NCBI GenBank assembly: GCA_963678705.1
Contig: CAVMBN010000158.1
Span: 519,001-583,000 of the forward strand
Length of the DNA: 64,000 nt
DNA from: Panorpa germanica
Taxonomy: Eukaryota > Arthropoda > Insecta > Mecoptera > Panorpidae
Direction of reading: 5' to 3'
Shown: positions 36,721 through 48,740 of the stretch, in pieces
How positions within the stretch are numbered: the first letter of the stretch is position 1
Layout: each line of letters starts with the position of its first letter
Notes under the pieces: model-generated
Told to the model about the DNA's origin: nothing
The model's database searches: none
Seen by the model: the letters and a program-made list of their open reading frames with translations, nothing else
Program-made: the position numbers and the translations under genes

Positions 36721-37179
36721 TTTTTTTTTAAGGGTCGATTTATTATTTCTATACTGAATAATTGGTTAATAAACGTATATTGACGTTATTATTTTATTAA
36801 AGGTTCAAAAATTCATGAGTCTCATGATAGGCCATACAAATCTCAATGATAACTGCTTATTCAAAAGAGCCCCACAAGATGGTAACAATGTAATAGCCAC
36901 TAACGGTGTAGCATATTATTCTTTGATGGTCAAGGTTTTTGTCGCACAGTCAAAGTTAAAAATAAGGTTCATAGGCAGATATATAACAGCAGGGAAAGTC
37001 TGAAAAATCTTATTAACTTTATTATTAAAACTAGTTTCATCTTTTTATTTTAAGTACCCATACTCGTGTCTATAACTTGTAAACAATTTAAAAGTTTATA
37101 AATGTATACATAATTTTATTATAATTAATTTTAAAAGTTAAGGAACTTAAATAAATATTTTAAAGAAACCATCTTTAAC

Positions 37180-37570
37180 AGCATGGATCATAAGGCTACT
37201 ATCTATAGATTTAACTTTTTCAAAAGTGAATAAATGTAAAGCCAATCTAATAATACTAACTAAAATAGAACTAGATAGTATTATGAAAGAGTACCAAGAT
37301 TCCATTAAAATCTTTACAGACGAGTCCAAATTACAGGATGAGACAGCTTACGCGTATGTAATTAAAGAATCTATTGGAAAAAGGAAATTAGACATAACCT
37401 ACAGTATTTCTACGTCTGAATTATATGCTATAAAATAACATTTACTAGACATCATAACAGCTAACAACAAAAGAAATATGGTAATTTTATCTGACTCACT
37501 GTTGGTCGTAAAATCCCAATATACCAACTATACAATAGTTCAAACCAGAGTTTATTCTCTCAGGGTACTC
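37180..37570 (+). pseudogene. RNase H domain remnant of a non-LTR retroelement
   Basis: A plus-strand frame (37226-37438) reads IKIFTDESKLQDETAYAYV then ISTSELYAIK, followed after a stop by NMVILSDSLLVVKSQ. Order and spacing match the D (TDGS), E (AEL.AI) and D (SDS) segments of retroelement RNase H. The first motif has Glu in place of Gly. The downstream H..GN..AD segment is absent. It is not part of a larger recognisable element here and is not closely similar to the I-element RNase H in this window. Confidence 0.6.
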
Positions 37571-40447
37571 TCAAAATTCTTGGCGACTCAACATAAGAAG
37601 AGAATGAAGAAGTAAGAGAGTACACTTCAAAAAAATTGCTTTCAGCGACCTCTCGAAAGTATTATTACTATTATGTAATTTTAGTCTCTTTTTTGACATA
37701 TCTACTCCAGTATATAGCTAACATTTCCAGCAGTTTCTCTAATATTTCTAATAATACGGACATGACTAAATGTTATTTAGGATTTTAAGTCTCTTTTAGT
37801 TGCTCTTGTCATTGGGTTACAAATATTTGTACATTATTATAACACTTACAAGCTATTGTGATCATTATAGAATAAAGAGATAATAGCAACCAATATTGCA
37901 ACATAAAATAATTAAACTTAAATAATTTATGAAAATGTTTTTATGAAACGGTTGATTGTGCATTAATATATTAATATATACTATTTGTTTCAATATGACA
38001 CTTTATATTTAAAAGAAAATTAGCAAAGATAAGATAAATGCAAACTTACTTACTGAAAAACGAGTTTTGTAATAAAAATAATATTATACGTTCTGCAATT
38101 TAATTTTGTTCTGGTTCTAAATCCTGTCATATCATGTTGTTGAAAGTAACTAAAAAGAAAATTCTAACGAGCTTATGTTACGAAATGACATTTACAACTT
38201 ATTACGCTTGTTCTATTGAATTACGGAGTGTATAGGTGGTACTTATTTACTCTTGGTAATTTTTTTTCTATTTCTGCTAAAGCCACCTTCCCCCTGCTTT
38301 GCGCCATGGCATGAAAAACTTTAGGTCAACCGAATAAAAATTAAAAATCTAAAAATCACCATAACACAGAAGGACTTTAATAATATATGTCGCAAAATAT
38401 TGATTAGATGGAAAAATATAATACAAAATGTGTATATTAATAACAAATGCAACGACACCAAAGTTGGAAAAGGGGTAGATGCACAGCCCATAGAATATTT
38501 TAACTTTTCCAAGTGACCTAAGAGCAGAGGTGGAATAAAGGTACACAGTGCCTTAGGCAAGTGGTCAGACCACCAGAGATGTGCCGATGAGATATTATAA
38601 ATTACAGGCGTTTACCCCAGTCGCATGCGACGTCTGCTTTTGATATAAATTTCATTTCCAATTTACCCATTTTTACCAATTAATTCCATTTTTGAATTGA
38701 AATATTTATCTTGTTATATATAAATTTTACATATAACAAAAAAAAAAAAAATTTCATATAAACTTTCACTAAATATATATACTTTCTCAAACGTCCATTT
38801 ATGTTAAATTGCTTTTTTGTCTCTATATTTAATATATGATCTAAATGTAATATAAAATTAGTAATCCATCCCTATTCCTTCTGTTTTTCTAATGTAAATT
38901 GTTTTTTAATTAAACTGTCTCAAAAAACACATATTAGGTTTTGATAGTATGAAGTTGATAAATAAAATCATTTACTTTTTTTATTGTCTTTAATAATCTT
39001 CCCGTTACCTTAAAATATATCTAAGTAGCAAAAGAATAAACGGAAGTTTAGATTCTTATACAAAATATTATTAAAACTAAAAAATTAGCACATATTTTAA
39101 TATATATTTAAAAATCCAACTTTGACATAAGATCATAAGATCACAAGCCCATTCTTTATAATTTTAAACAAGAGAACAGTTAAAACTTTAGAAAAACAAT
39201 GATGATATAGATGATTGCGTGAAATAAGTATTTAATAAACTAGCAATTATTTTATTTCTAAATTTTATATAATAAATTCTTGTCTTCTGCAAATGCACAC
39301 ATTAATTAACTCAATAAATATTTCTGAAAATATGTAACTTTTGATATTGATACTTAAATATTGCCAAACTATTGTTAACTTACAAGCTTTATAAAAAACC
39401 AGGAATTACCTAATTTGTTTACTACATTCATTTTGAATAACATTTAATCTAACACAAAAACAATCTGTACTTTTTATATAGTTCCAATTACAGTAAATTT
39501 GTATAAACCTACGTCGTAAGGGAAAACACTATTGCCTTTAACAATATATTTCAAGTTAAGAACTTTAGTTCTTTGCAACCTTTTCTTAGTGAATCATATT
39601 ATATTTTCGTATAAAAAGAAATATGCTTAGAAAGAATATATATGAGAATGTTTAACGAAAGATCGCTTTATAAAGCTAGATGACAAAAGTAACGGTTAGT
39701 AATATTTTTTAAAAGAAATATTTAAAGAAATCCGAGTTAAAATTACATTTTTAGCTTAATTTATTTACGTTCAAAACAAAACTGATTTTATGAAAAACGC
39801 GTTACAAATCATTTCAGCAAAGTATTGGGCTAGATTATCGTGATAAAAAGCAAATTTGTTCAATAAATGGTTTATACTACAGTTTTTTTTTTTCTTTGCA
39901 ATGTATATATTAGTCCTAATATTTTTACCAATACATAGTACATTATAGCAGAAAGACTAATTAATAAATTACCTATATAAAAAAATATCTCAACCAAACC
40001 AAAAGGGCTAAAAACTGAAGTTATGTTTCTTGCTAAAGAAAATCGCCCTTTAAACATAAAATAAATTGACCGACAATGTATAACATCTTCCACCTTATCA
40101 CTGCGAGTATCGCTCTAGTGGTTATCAGTGTGCCATCATTAGTAAATGTACATATTACATTATAAACAATTATTATATAAATAAACATACAAATACGATT
40201 TTTAAAACTCAATTATTTTCTACTATTTATCAGAAAACTAACATGCATACTACACATGTTTAGTTAAAATATGTTTCTTTCATTTAACACGCCTCTCAGG
40301 TATATTTCCAAATATTTTGCATTATTTGATTGTAGATGCGCGCTATTCAGTTTGACTGCACTCATGTTTATTGATTACTAGTAAACTTAACTTTCACTAA
40401 GTTAGTTTCGTTTGCTTAATAAGACAGACATTACGCTTGTCACTTAC
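37571..40447. other. AT-rich stretch without supported genes
   Basis: A 63-codon plus-strand open stretch near 38326-38514 is followed by a TGA and more open sequence. A minus-strand frame at 39872-40093 (MEDVIHCRSIYFMFKG...) could be an exon downstream of 40448-40600. Neither has a recognisable family motif. The rest is low-complexity AT sequence. Confidence 0.45.
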
Positions 40448-40600
40448 ATTGTCTACACATGTCTGCAGGTTAGCTAATGCTGATAATAAGTTTAAATACT
40501 TGTTTAATACTGGCGTATTGTCGGTGAATATTATTGTAACCAGTCTTGCAGTCATAAGAGGATCTTCGGTGTGTAGTTGAAATAAGTTAGGAAACTCCAT
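40448..40600 (-). CDS. Possible first coding exon of a host gene
   Basis: A 51-codon frame from ATG (MEFPNLFQLHTEDPLM...) with a favourable start context (A at -3, G at +4) ends exactly before GTAAGTG, a near-ideal 5' splice donor, in phase 0. Amino-acid content is balanced (Pro, Thr, Asp, Leu, Cys) and unlike the Ile/Phe/Tyr-rich chance frames around it. I do not recognise the protein. A downstream exon might lie at about 39930-40100 on the same strand, but its acceptor is weak. It could also be a chance frame. Confidence 0.35.
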
Positions 40601-42390
40601 CTTGAATTTTATAAAGGTATATTATTTCCGTTTCTCGTTTCACAAAATATATATTAATTTATACTTAAATAGGAAAAGGTACATTTGCAATATAAAACAC
40701 GAAACTTTATAAATAAATAATTGCTTTTATAAAACATAGCTTACCATCTTATTATTTTAGCCATAATTATTTTTATTTATTTTATTTGTCAGTACTGAAA
40801 GACACTTTATCCGATTTCTTAATTATATTACTAATCGATTTAATTCATTTTAGTTTGGTTTTGCGGTTAAATTAACTGAACCCATTCCAAACTTTGGGTT
40901 GAAATAAACATGCACCTAAGAGCAAAATGTGGATATTATTTTAAATACCGGTTACAAATTACTTTTGATATGTGATTTTTGACTCTTAAAAAGGTATTTC
41001 TTTGATTTTATTATTACAAAGAATAACACATTTAAAATTTTTGTTATAGTCTTTAAAATGAATCCTTAAAAACGCAAACTAACCGCTTTTAGAAAAGAAT
41101 CGTTTAATTGGAAAATAGGAAATGTTCAAAGATTACAATAAGTAAAAATCTGTTAGCGCTTTTCACGATAGTTTTGCTTTTATATCTTTCAGCACGTATT
41201 TTAATATTATATTACATAAATATCAGATATTTAGCAGTATTACATACGTTTTATGAAGTTCGAGGCGTTCTAAATATATTAAAATTATTTGTACATTAAA
41301 AGTTTTAATACTTACTTGCTAATATTTGAATAATAAAACAATGCATTATGTTAAAGATATAAATAAAATATTTAGACTTGATGCTAAATATGTATCATTG
41401 TTAATCACAATATTTGTTACCATAGCAATTATCGGTCAATCTCATCAAAGCTCTTTTCTTTTTATTTATTTCTTAATCAAACAATAAACTAAAAAAGTCA
41501 CGGAATAAAATAAAAAAAAAGAATCTTGTACTCTTCTTATTGTCTTAGAAATTCTTTCGGCTATAAATTTATATTTAATTTTAAATGATTATTTCAAATA
41601 TTTTATATTAACTATATAAAATCAGTAATAGGATTTTATATACAGCTAGTAGGTTTTTCGCAATAAATCTAAGAAAATTTCTCTTCGTTAAGCATGTAGC
41701 TATTAATATCGGTTGCATCTTTTCCGAGTTTAAGAACAAGTAATAAAATAGCTTTTTGAGAAATAAGTAGTTCATCCATATATAAATGGAGAATTTAAAA
41801 ATTATTCTTTTATATCACATTCTTTTAAAGATTTTATTTAATGCAGATATAAATAAATCGCGACCGGTACAAAAAGAAGCGTAAAGAATATGTGCGTCTA
41901 TTAAAATAATCTATATATTTGTAGTGATCTAATTACTCAATATATCACGTTTTTATTATTGGAATTAGTAAAACAACTAAATACAGTGTATTCAAAAAAA
42001 AATCTCTTTGCACCTCTATGTCCAACAAAGGACAATTTTGCTATTTAGGAACAGTGAAAGAAAGGGTTAATTTATTTTCGTTTAATTAAATTATTAAATT
42101 ATTATTTTATTTTAACAAATTGTATACCAATCCAATGGAGTTTATGTGACATCTGTATGCCATGGCATTAAAGAACGCAATAAAGTTTATCAACGTTAAA
42201 CATAAGGAAATAGACGAATTGCTAAATGTCTGGCTTATCTCGAGCAGGAAGAAGAAAAGAAGTCTAAAATCAAATAATTGAACGAAATCTTCCTTCATAA
42301 AGACTTAGGGCAACTGGAGTTCGTCAAAACCAGGATTTTTATTTTCACAGGTGGTTAGGAATACAATAGATTTAATTTAAGAACTAATTT
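40601..42390. other. AT-rich non-coding stretch
   Basis: Upstream side of the possible exon. A 63-codon plus-strand frame (41108-41299) is Ile/Leu/Tyr-rich with no motif. Sequence at 42120-42300 has mixed composition on the plus strand but no recognisable protein. Confidence 0.5.
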
Positions 42391-42394
42391 AACA

Positions 42395-43075
42395 ATTCCA
42401 AATACAGCAAAACCATAGCGAACAGGTTTCGCAGTTCAATGACATTGCTAAACTAAAATTATTGATGAAAAGTCTTGAAGAGCAGATGAGCACTATGACC
42501 AACTTACTCACTACTTTAGTTTCACGTATGCCGCACTCTTCGACTCCTTAAGAATTGCTCTATTGAACGCCAATGGTCCTGTGCAGTACAGTCAAGAAGT
42601 TAACTCCGTCCTCGGTAATTGAAATACTGATAATTTGGTAGTTTCTGAAACCCATTTCACCTCAAAAAGTCACATGAAAGTTCCAAAATACAAAATTTGT
42701 CGTAGATAAAGAATTAAACAAACACCCAAATATCTCTGCAGTTTACTGCCCACCGAAACACATCAGATGGATCAGTACAACACGTTTTTTTTTAAATTAC
42801 GCACACGTTTCAAAGCTGAAGGATATTTTATTGCGAAACATAAAGAATAGGGGTTACGACTTATAAACTCGGAAGAAAATGAACAAATGCGTATAAACAT
42901 AAGGTCTTTCAACCCTCTCTAGTGGTGAACCGATTAAACCTCCTGATTTAATTTTTCTTTGCGTAATTAAAGAATCCTCAGCTAATTACCTGATAGCTGA
43001 ATCAAGTATAGACCTCTTTCATTTGATCACTCACCAGACATAGTTACATACACCACCCAAGTGACGTACATAAAC
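42395..43075 (+). pseudogene. Decayed Jockey copy: ORF1 C-terminus plus endonuclease
   Basis: Clear relative of the Jockey fragment in array unit 6, in plus orientation. The ORF1 end reads NDIAKLKLLMKSL.EQMSTM.NL.TTLVSR before a TAA near 42550. ORF2 then begins RIALLNANG, continues with SETHFTSKSHMKVP (about 42645-42690), ISAVYCPPKH, TLSSGEP, and IAESSIDL near 42995. Many stops, frameshifts and deletions are present, and the GDFNA region is lost. RT is absent here as well. Confidence 0.8.
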
Positions 43076-44904
43076 CTCTAGTCACAATAAGCAATAAGCA
43101 TACAGACAGGAATTCAATTGAAAATCAATTTCAAGAAAAACTCGAAAATTAGTTTTTAACCCAGATTTATATTAAATTGACCGGTTGAATAATATAATAA
43201 TATAATGATCAAAATGAGCACCAATTAGTTAATTCCTAAAACTCTAAAATAATAATAAAATAATTTTAATAACACAACAGCAATTCAAACAATATTGAAA
43301 ATCTAACAGATTTGAAACAAGATTAATCCAGTTAGATAAAATGATAACAATTTGATCACGAGTTTAAATGATCGATACTTAAATAAATATTGATCAAAAT
43401 AAGCGTAAAATAACGCGGTCAGCAAGGAAACCATATGAGGTACAATTACATCCAAAAACGATTCTAGAATATTATTTAAAAAATCAATCATGAACCAACA
43501 TTAATTATATATTGAAATAAATTAATCCTTATTGATGAGTTAAATATATAGATATAAATTATTATATGATATAAATATAATTATTGTATTGAATTAAGAT
43601 TTAAATCCACAGGTTATGTTAAGGGGAGATAGCCTGTAAAATATCTGTAATAAACGGTGTCATTGTACGATATTATCGTTCTCGGAATCCGCTAATGCCG
43701 GTCCGCTAATGCATCAATTTGAGAATTAATCAATCCACTGATTTTCAACATAAAACAGGTGCCCTAAAAATATAACCAGATGCACACGAAAATATTTTCA
43801 CACATGAATATTACTTCACTGTTTTTACATTTAAATAAAATTTACAACTTATAAAAAAAATGGCGGCCATTAACAAGCTGCTAATCGCATGACGCGCAAA
43901 ATAAATGAATCCGATAGTTACAAGAGAAAATGATAAATATCACCTATCCGTCTTACACACATCGCGGACTTCTCGTGTTTCACAATATACCAAATTATCA
44001 GTAACAAATAAAGCACGGAATTATAATCACCCTTACTCAAAAAGATTCTATTAACCATTGTTAATCCACATATAAAAATCATAAAAACCAATTCCTCATT
44101 TAATTACACTGACACTACAAAACGTACACTACTCGACTTCTCGTCACTGCTTGTCCAAGCCAAAACTTTTCAGTCTTCATACTGAGACAGGCCTTACAAA
44201 AAGTATTACCAAATAATACGGAACAACAAAAGATCCCACATTCGTATCGGGTTAAGAAGAACTACGGTACAATGCTTAATGCTAATACTGGCTAAATTCA
44301 GTTTGTTACCCCCACTTTCTCTCTCTATAACATGTAGCATCATGTCCAACGCCATTTTTCTCACATCTCGTTTAACCCCATTGCGGCGAACTACTGATTT
44401 ATAACATTTACACATTATTTCATGTATAATTGTATCTTATTATATCTTATCAATCAGTTTTGCCTGCTTTTAACTACGTTTAAGAAAATGTTATTGTTTG
44501 AAGTTGTATTTCACTTTGTGTTTTTTATACAATGCAATATTAACTAAATAAATTGCACGTGTTTTATTTATAACAACTGTCGAATCAAAATATCGAAGAC
44601 ATTTTAATATTAATCACACCGATTAATAAAACAAAGTATAGCATAATCCAACAAATTAACAGCATGGCATATAGTTACGTTAGTAACAGTTAGTGGTACC
44701 TAATGATATGTAATGTTTGGGGTGGAAGGAGCAAAAGAAATTAAAATAAAAAAAAAAACGAGGTATGTCAAATGTGTGTTAAGACTGTACATATTCATGC
44801 CGGCATATATTAAAAGTCAATCAGGACATAAAGAGATTCAATTATATTCGAGAAAAAATGAGTAATTCTGTAGGAAGAAGGGTGAAAGTGGTAGAACTAA
44901 GAGA
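43076..44904. other. Unassigned sequence
   Basis: A purine run (aaggggaga near 43622) followed by tccgctaatg repeats and an aataaa could be the edge of an old LTR, but no partner was found. A short plus-strand frame near 43400-43490 (SARKPYEVQLHPK) looks protein-like without a family. The rest is AT-rich. Confidence 0.4.
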
Positions 44905-45158
44905 CCCAGTAAACAATTTGGTGAAGTGCCCTATTTAGTGAAGTTTCTATCACTATTTCACTTCAATTATCGTTCGCATCAACTTAATCTTCATTTGTAC
45001 TCCGACAGGTGGAGTAATTTCGCCATTTATAGGCGATAAAGTAGACATTTTATATGAAAAAATGTAAGAATTTGAACTATAAATGAACTCTTTCGTGACA
45101 AAAAAATCATGACGCATCTTTAATATGATGTCAAAGTGACTCCAAAATGTTTACTGGG
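44905..45158. mobile_element. MITE with CCCAGTAAACA ends, short copy
   Basis: 254 bp bounded by cccagtaaacaatttgg on the left and ccaaaatgtttactggg on the right, which are inverted repeats of each other. The same ends bound 57737-58111. It has no coding capacity. The flanking bases do not show a clear TA duplication here. Confidence 0.75.
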
Positions 45159-45179
45159 GAATAAAGGAGTATTTTCAAA

Positions 45180-45640
45180 GAAATGGAGTTGTTAAAGAAG
45201 AGGCAGAGAGAAGAAGACAGAAGTGTACAAGAGCAGCTAAGGAGCAGAAAGATACAGCAAGAATGGAAAAAATTGATAACCGCAAATACAATAAATTTGA
45301 CAAGAGGAAAAAAAAACTAAAAATATACGAAGAATCTCAATATTTAGATTTGAAGATGAAGAGAAGAGCAGCTGGTATTGCGAAACTAAAAAGGAAAGAA
45401 TTTGCAAAGTATTCGGCTATTAACTATTCATGTGAGCATAGAGTAAAAAGTAAGAGAGAATAGATCAGTTAATGAAGGGCGGCAGTAAAGAGAAGAGGTG
45501 GATAACGGAGATAGTGACAAGGAGGAAGAAAGAGGAAAATGGCAGAGTAGGAACGAAATGGGAAAATAGCAGAGAAAATACCAGGAAAAGGGAAACAGTA
45601 GCGGTTAAAATTATTTCTTAAGAGAGAAAGAATGAGTAGG
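45180..45640 (+). pseudogene. Purine-rich strand, possible non-LTR C-terminal remnant
   Basis: About 450 bp in which the plus strand is strongly A/G-rich. Open pieces are highly charged: 45184-45318 (MELLKKRQREEDRS) and 45263-45463 (EESQYLDLKMKRRAAGIAKL...). The pattern of a charged tail after a Y-L-x-x-K..GIA.. phrase recalls C-termini of some insect non-LTR ORF2 proteins, but no catalytic motif is present. Simple purine-biased sequence is an alternative. Confidence 0.3.
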
Positions 45641-45955
45641 TAAATTTAGGAATATAAATGTAATGTAAATAATCACAATGAAATGTAATTTAATAATTTA
45701 AGATGAAAGAATGTCATAAGCATTATATAAATAATAATAATAGATATACTAATAGTTTAATATTCTCTTAAAAACATTGAAAAATAAAGAACATAGAAAT
45801 TACTTACGGACTAGTATTTATTTTATTGATAAATTATGTGTTTTTGTTGTTAAAAAAGCATGCAAGAAAAACGGATAATTACTATTTTTAAATATAAAGA
45901 AATATTCCTTTATTAAACCCATAAATTATTAACCCACGGTTTTTTTGTATTACAG

Positions 45956-46001
45956 ATATATTCCAAGAAAACATATGTATATATGTTTTCTTGGAATATA
46001 T
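45956..46001. repeat. Perfect 20 bp inverted repeat (hairpin)
   Basis: atatattccaagaaaacata and its exact complement are separated by 6 bases and lead directly into an (AT)n tract that abuts the Gypsy fragment. Confidence 0.85.
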
Positions 46002-46019
46002 ATATATATATATATATAT

Positions 46020-46457
46020 ATGTGGAAAACGAGAGTACAATCCAATCCTGATGTGGTAAACGAGAACTATCCAACTTCTTATGTGGAAAACAATAACCAA
46101 TCCGCTAATCTGGTGTGGAATCGAGGTACTCTTGTTTAATTTAGGGCAATGTCAATTCAATTAATATTCAACTATGTAATATCTTAGTTGGTTTGTCAGG
46201 ATGATAAAGAATCACATAATTGGTTTAATACATTTATTGAATAAAATAATAACGATGATAATAATAATGATAATAATACAATAAAGATACAATATAAACG
46301 TTGGTGTTTACTTTACAAATACAAAACAATGAATGCATAAACAACCTTAAGTTCTAGTTAATATATACTCAGTCCTATACATTAGTTTTCAGCTTGACTT
46401 AAAAAGGTTTGTTTTTATTACTTCCCAGAATAAGCCTGGTTTGTTTCAATAAACACA
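46020..46457 (-). repeat. Gypsy 3' LTR (U5 end truncated)
   Basis: In minus orientation it starts TGTGTTTATTGAAACAAACC right after an aggggatype tract. It contains an ataata/atgataat-rich stretch and ttcaataaatg, and is cut at (AT)n near 46020. Confidence 0.7.
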
Positions 46458-46468
46458 TCCCCTCATGT
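46458..46468 (-). promoter_or_regulatory. Gypsy polypurine tract
   Basis: Minus strand atgagggga lies directly before the TGTGTTT of the 3' LTR. The same arrangement recurs at 49481-49491. Confidence 0.55.
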
Positions 46469-46532
46469 ATTCACTCAGTGGTTTAAAGTTCCACACATTA
46501 TAATTGCTTTTAACCTGTCACTTGGTTTCTAT

Positions 46533-48740
46533 TTAAAACATACCGTCATTAATCACATTCTTTATGACTTTCTTAGACCGGGTATTATAGTTACGCCTAT
46601 TTTGTATGCTCGATATATTTTTTCGTTTCACACGGCCATATGACTCCTCTTTGGCCTCCAAAGACGATACGTCACTGCGGTCATCTGTTTGCTGTTCGGC
46701 ACCTGACACAACAGTTTCAGAATCGCTGTCGTCTGAGAACACGCCCCATAGCTTCACATGATCGGCATTTGAATGTGTATTAGAAGTACCTTCCCCTGCA
46801 CCGATACGTCTTACCCTATACCGCTCATTTGGGTCATCTCCTGTAACCTCATACGGTCCTAAATATTTCTTATGTAATTTAAATCCAGTACCAAACTGGG
46901 TTCTTTTTACGGCATCAATGTCTCCGACTTTGTATGTCCTAGCTGGTTTCCTATTTCTATTGAAATTCCTGGGATTCTCTTCCTGTGTTTTCAATATTTG
47001 TTTCTGGGCGTTAACACGTAACTCGTGGAAGTCGTCCTCACGCACTTCTCGATTACCTTTTTCTAACAGCTGAGAGATATGCGTCTCCTCATCTGTTTTC
47101 ATTGTCGCACCTGTTAACAACTTGAACGGTGTAGTATTTATGCTACGCTGATAAGTTTTGTTTAATGCTTGCTCTTCGGCCTTGCCGTCGTTCAACCAGG
47201 TTTCTACATGTTTCTCAACTTCTTCTTGTTCGCAGTAAGCCATACGTCGCGAATTTTGAAAAACAGGAACCTCATCGGTCATGTATATTTCTGCTGCTTC
47301 AGTAACCCTTGTTACTTTTGGTTCATAAGTTTTAACTAGTTCCTCAACTTTAGCCCTGGCACCTGGACTATTGTTATTACCCATGACGATTTCGTCGTCG
47401 GCTACACATAATTTTTTATACTGTTCACTTTCCACGTACTTTTTTCGCATGGTAATACCGTCTACACTTATTGTGGTTTCTACTTGGTCTAGCAGAGGTT
47501 TACCAATTACAACACTATGTCTAGTTGTACTTGATGGAACTATTAAAAAGTTAGTACAGTACTGTTCATTGTCTACTTTCACTTGAGCACTAAATTCACC
47601 CAAAACTTTGATTTTAAATCCTCCGATTCCAGTCAATACAATATTGTTTTCGCGCACAACCGCTTTATTACTTAATTTAATATAATCGTCAGCTCTAATC
47701 AAATTCTGATCACTTCCGGTATCAATCAGACATTTAAAACTGATACTGTCTATGCTCATGTCTTTTGTCATATTACATGTTTTATTTGTGTCCACTAACA
47801 AAGCATCACTCGTTTTATTCGCGGTACAATTTCTCGAAATATGTCCCTCTTCATGACATTTGAAACACTTTATTTTACTTTCACTTTTTATCTTTTCACT
47901 TGATTCAATTCTTTTACTATTAAGGTATTCGTTGCTTTTTCGGCACACGTTTTCTTTATGTCCGAGTTCATTACAATTAAAACATTTTATCGCGTTTAAG
48001 TCTTTTGGTCTGTCTTTACGTACACTAAAATGATTCCTTTCTTGCACTTGCAATAGCGTCGAATCATACCGTTTTACTTTTAACAACAAATCGGGCACTG
48101 TTTTAAAGTCGCACATTGATAACACACTTATCAAGTCTTTGTTGTTTAGTCCGGCTATTATGTATTTTATCACGGCCTTTTCACTGATATTATTACTCTT
48201 ACTGGCGATCGCTTTCACCGAGTATACATAATCTTCTATTGCTTCGTTTTTTTCTCGTTGTCTCTTCATTAGTTCCATGTGTACGTCAGATTCATCGTAC
48301 TCCACTGGAAAATTCCTGATTAATTCGTATTTGAACGTCGTCCAATCCTTGACTACGTTCAAACTAGCATCAAACCAGATTTTCGCGGCACACTGCAACT
48401 TGTTGACACCTTGATGAAGCTTCACTTTATCACTCCAGCCATAAATGTCTGCTATATCCTCCAATTTTCGCACCCAAGCTGTAGCCGTCAATACCGTGGT
48501 TGCTGGGTTAAACACAGGTATGCATTCCAGGTTCTGTGTCGGCATAAACCCATGATGATTCATTCTCTGTTCCTGTATTGTACTATTCCTGATACTCAAC
48601 TGCAATAGTTCTGTTCTAAGCCTCGTCAGCTCTGCTTGCACTCCCAACCAACTATCTTCACTAGATGTTGAGTTTCCTGAGCGTCCAGCTAACAAACTAT
48701 CATCAACAGTAGTATCGTTCATGTTAACGTTATATGCCAT
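46533..48740 (-). CDS. Gypsy Gag-protease fused in frame to the integrase C-terminus
   Basis: 735 codons, uninterrupted. The ATG at 48740 (MAYNVNMNDT) is preferred over the upstream TTG. Residues 1-250 form a Gag with the retrotransposon-gag fold region (W/F-rich, about 70-230). Two CCHC knuckles follow (CFNCNELGHKENVC near 253; CFKCHEEGHISRNC near 292). The aspartic protease has LIDTGSDQN near 338 and VVIGKPLLD near 410. The start of RT (SRRMAYCEQEEVEKHVETW) is present to about residue 518, then the frame jumps to an integrase C-terminal phrase (ALNKTYQRSINTTPFKLL, about 525-541) and a GPY/F-like segment (KKYLGPYEV). RT catalytic motifs, RNase H and the integrase DDE core are all missing. 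Confidence 0.87.
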   Translation of the reverse strand: MAYNVNMNDTTVDDSLLAGRSGNSTSSEDSWLGVQAELTRLRTELLQLSIRNSTIQEQRMNHHGFMPTQNLECIPVFNPATTVLTATAWVRKLEDIADIYGWSDKVKLHQGVNKLQCAAKIWFDASLNVVKDWTTFKYELIRNFPVEYDESDVHMELMKRQREKNEAIEDYVYSVKAIASKSNNISEKAVIKYIIAGLNNKDLISVLSMCDFKTVPDLLLKVKRYDSTLLQVQERNHFSVRKDRPKDLNAIKCFNCNELGHKENVCRKSNEYLNSKRIESSEKIKSESKIKCFKCHEEGHISRNCTANKTSDALLVDTNKTCNMTKDMSIDSISFKCLIDTGSDQNLIRADDYIKLSNKAVVRENNIVLTGIGGFKIKVLGEFSAQVKVDNEQYCTNFLIVPSSTTRHSVVIGKPLLDQVETTISVDGITMRKKYVESEQYKKLCVADDEIVMGNNNSPGARAKVEELVKTYEPKVTRVTEAAEIYMTDEVPVFQNSRRMAYCEQEEVEKHVETWLNDGKAEEQALNKTYQRSINTTPFKLLTGATMKTDEETHISQLLEKGNREVREDDFHELRVNAQKQILKTQEENPRNFNRNRKPARTYKVGDIDAVKRTQFGTGFKLHKKYLGPYEVTGDDPNERYRVRRIGAGEGTSNTHSNADHVKLWGVFSDDSDSETVVSGAEQQTDDRSDVSSLEAKEESYGRVKRKNISSIQNRRNYNTRSKKVIKNVINDGMF

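Noticed and set aside
38326..38620. Plus-strand open stretch with Trp, Cys and Gly
   Set aside because: Only ~60 codons before a TGA, no ATG at a sensible place and no recognisable family; chance cannot be excluded in AT-rich DNA.
40105..40135. tRNA-like phrase tcgctctagtggttatcag resembling an A box
   Set aside because: No B box (ggttcgaatcc type) or cloverleaf follows.
43610..44200. Possible LTR after aaggggaga
   Set aside because: No second copy, no PBS and no clear coding end next to it.
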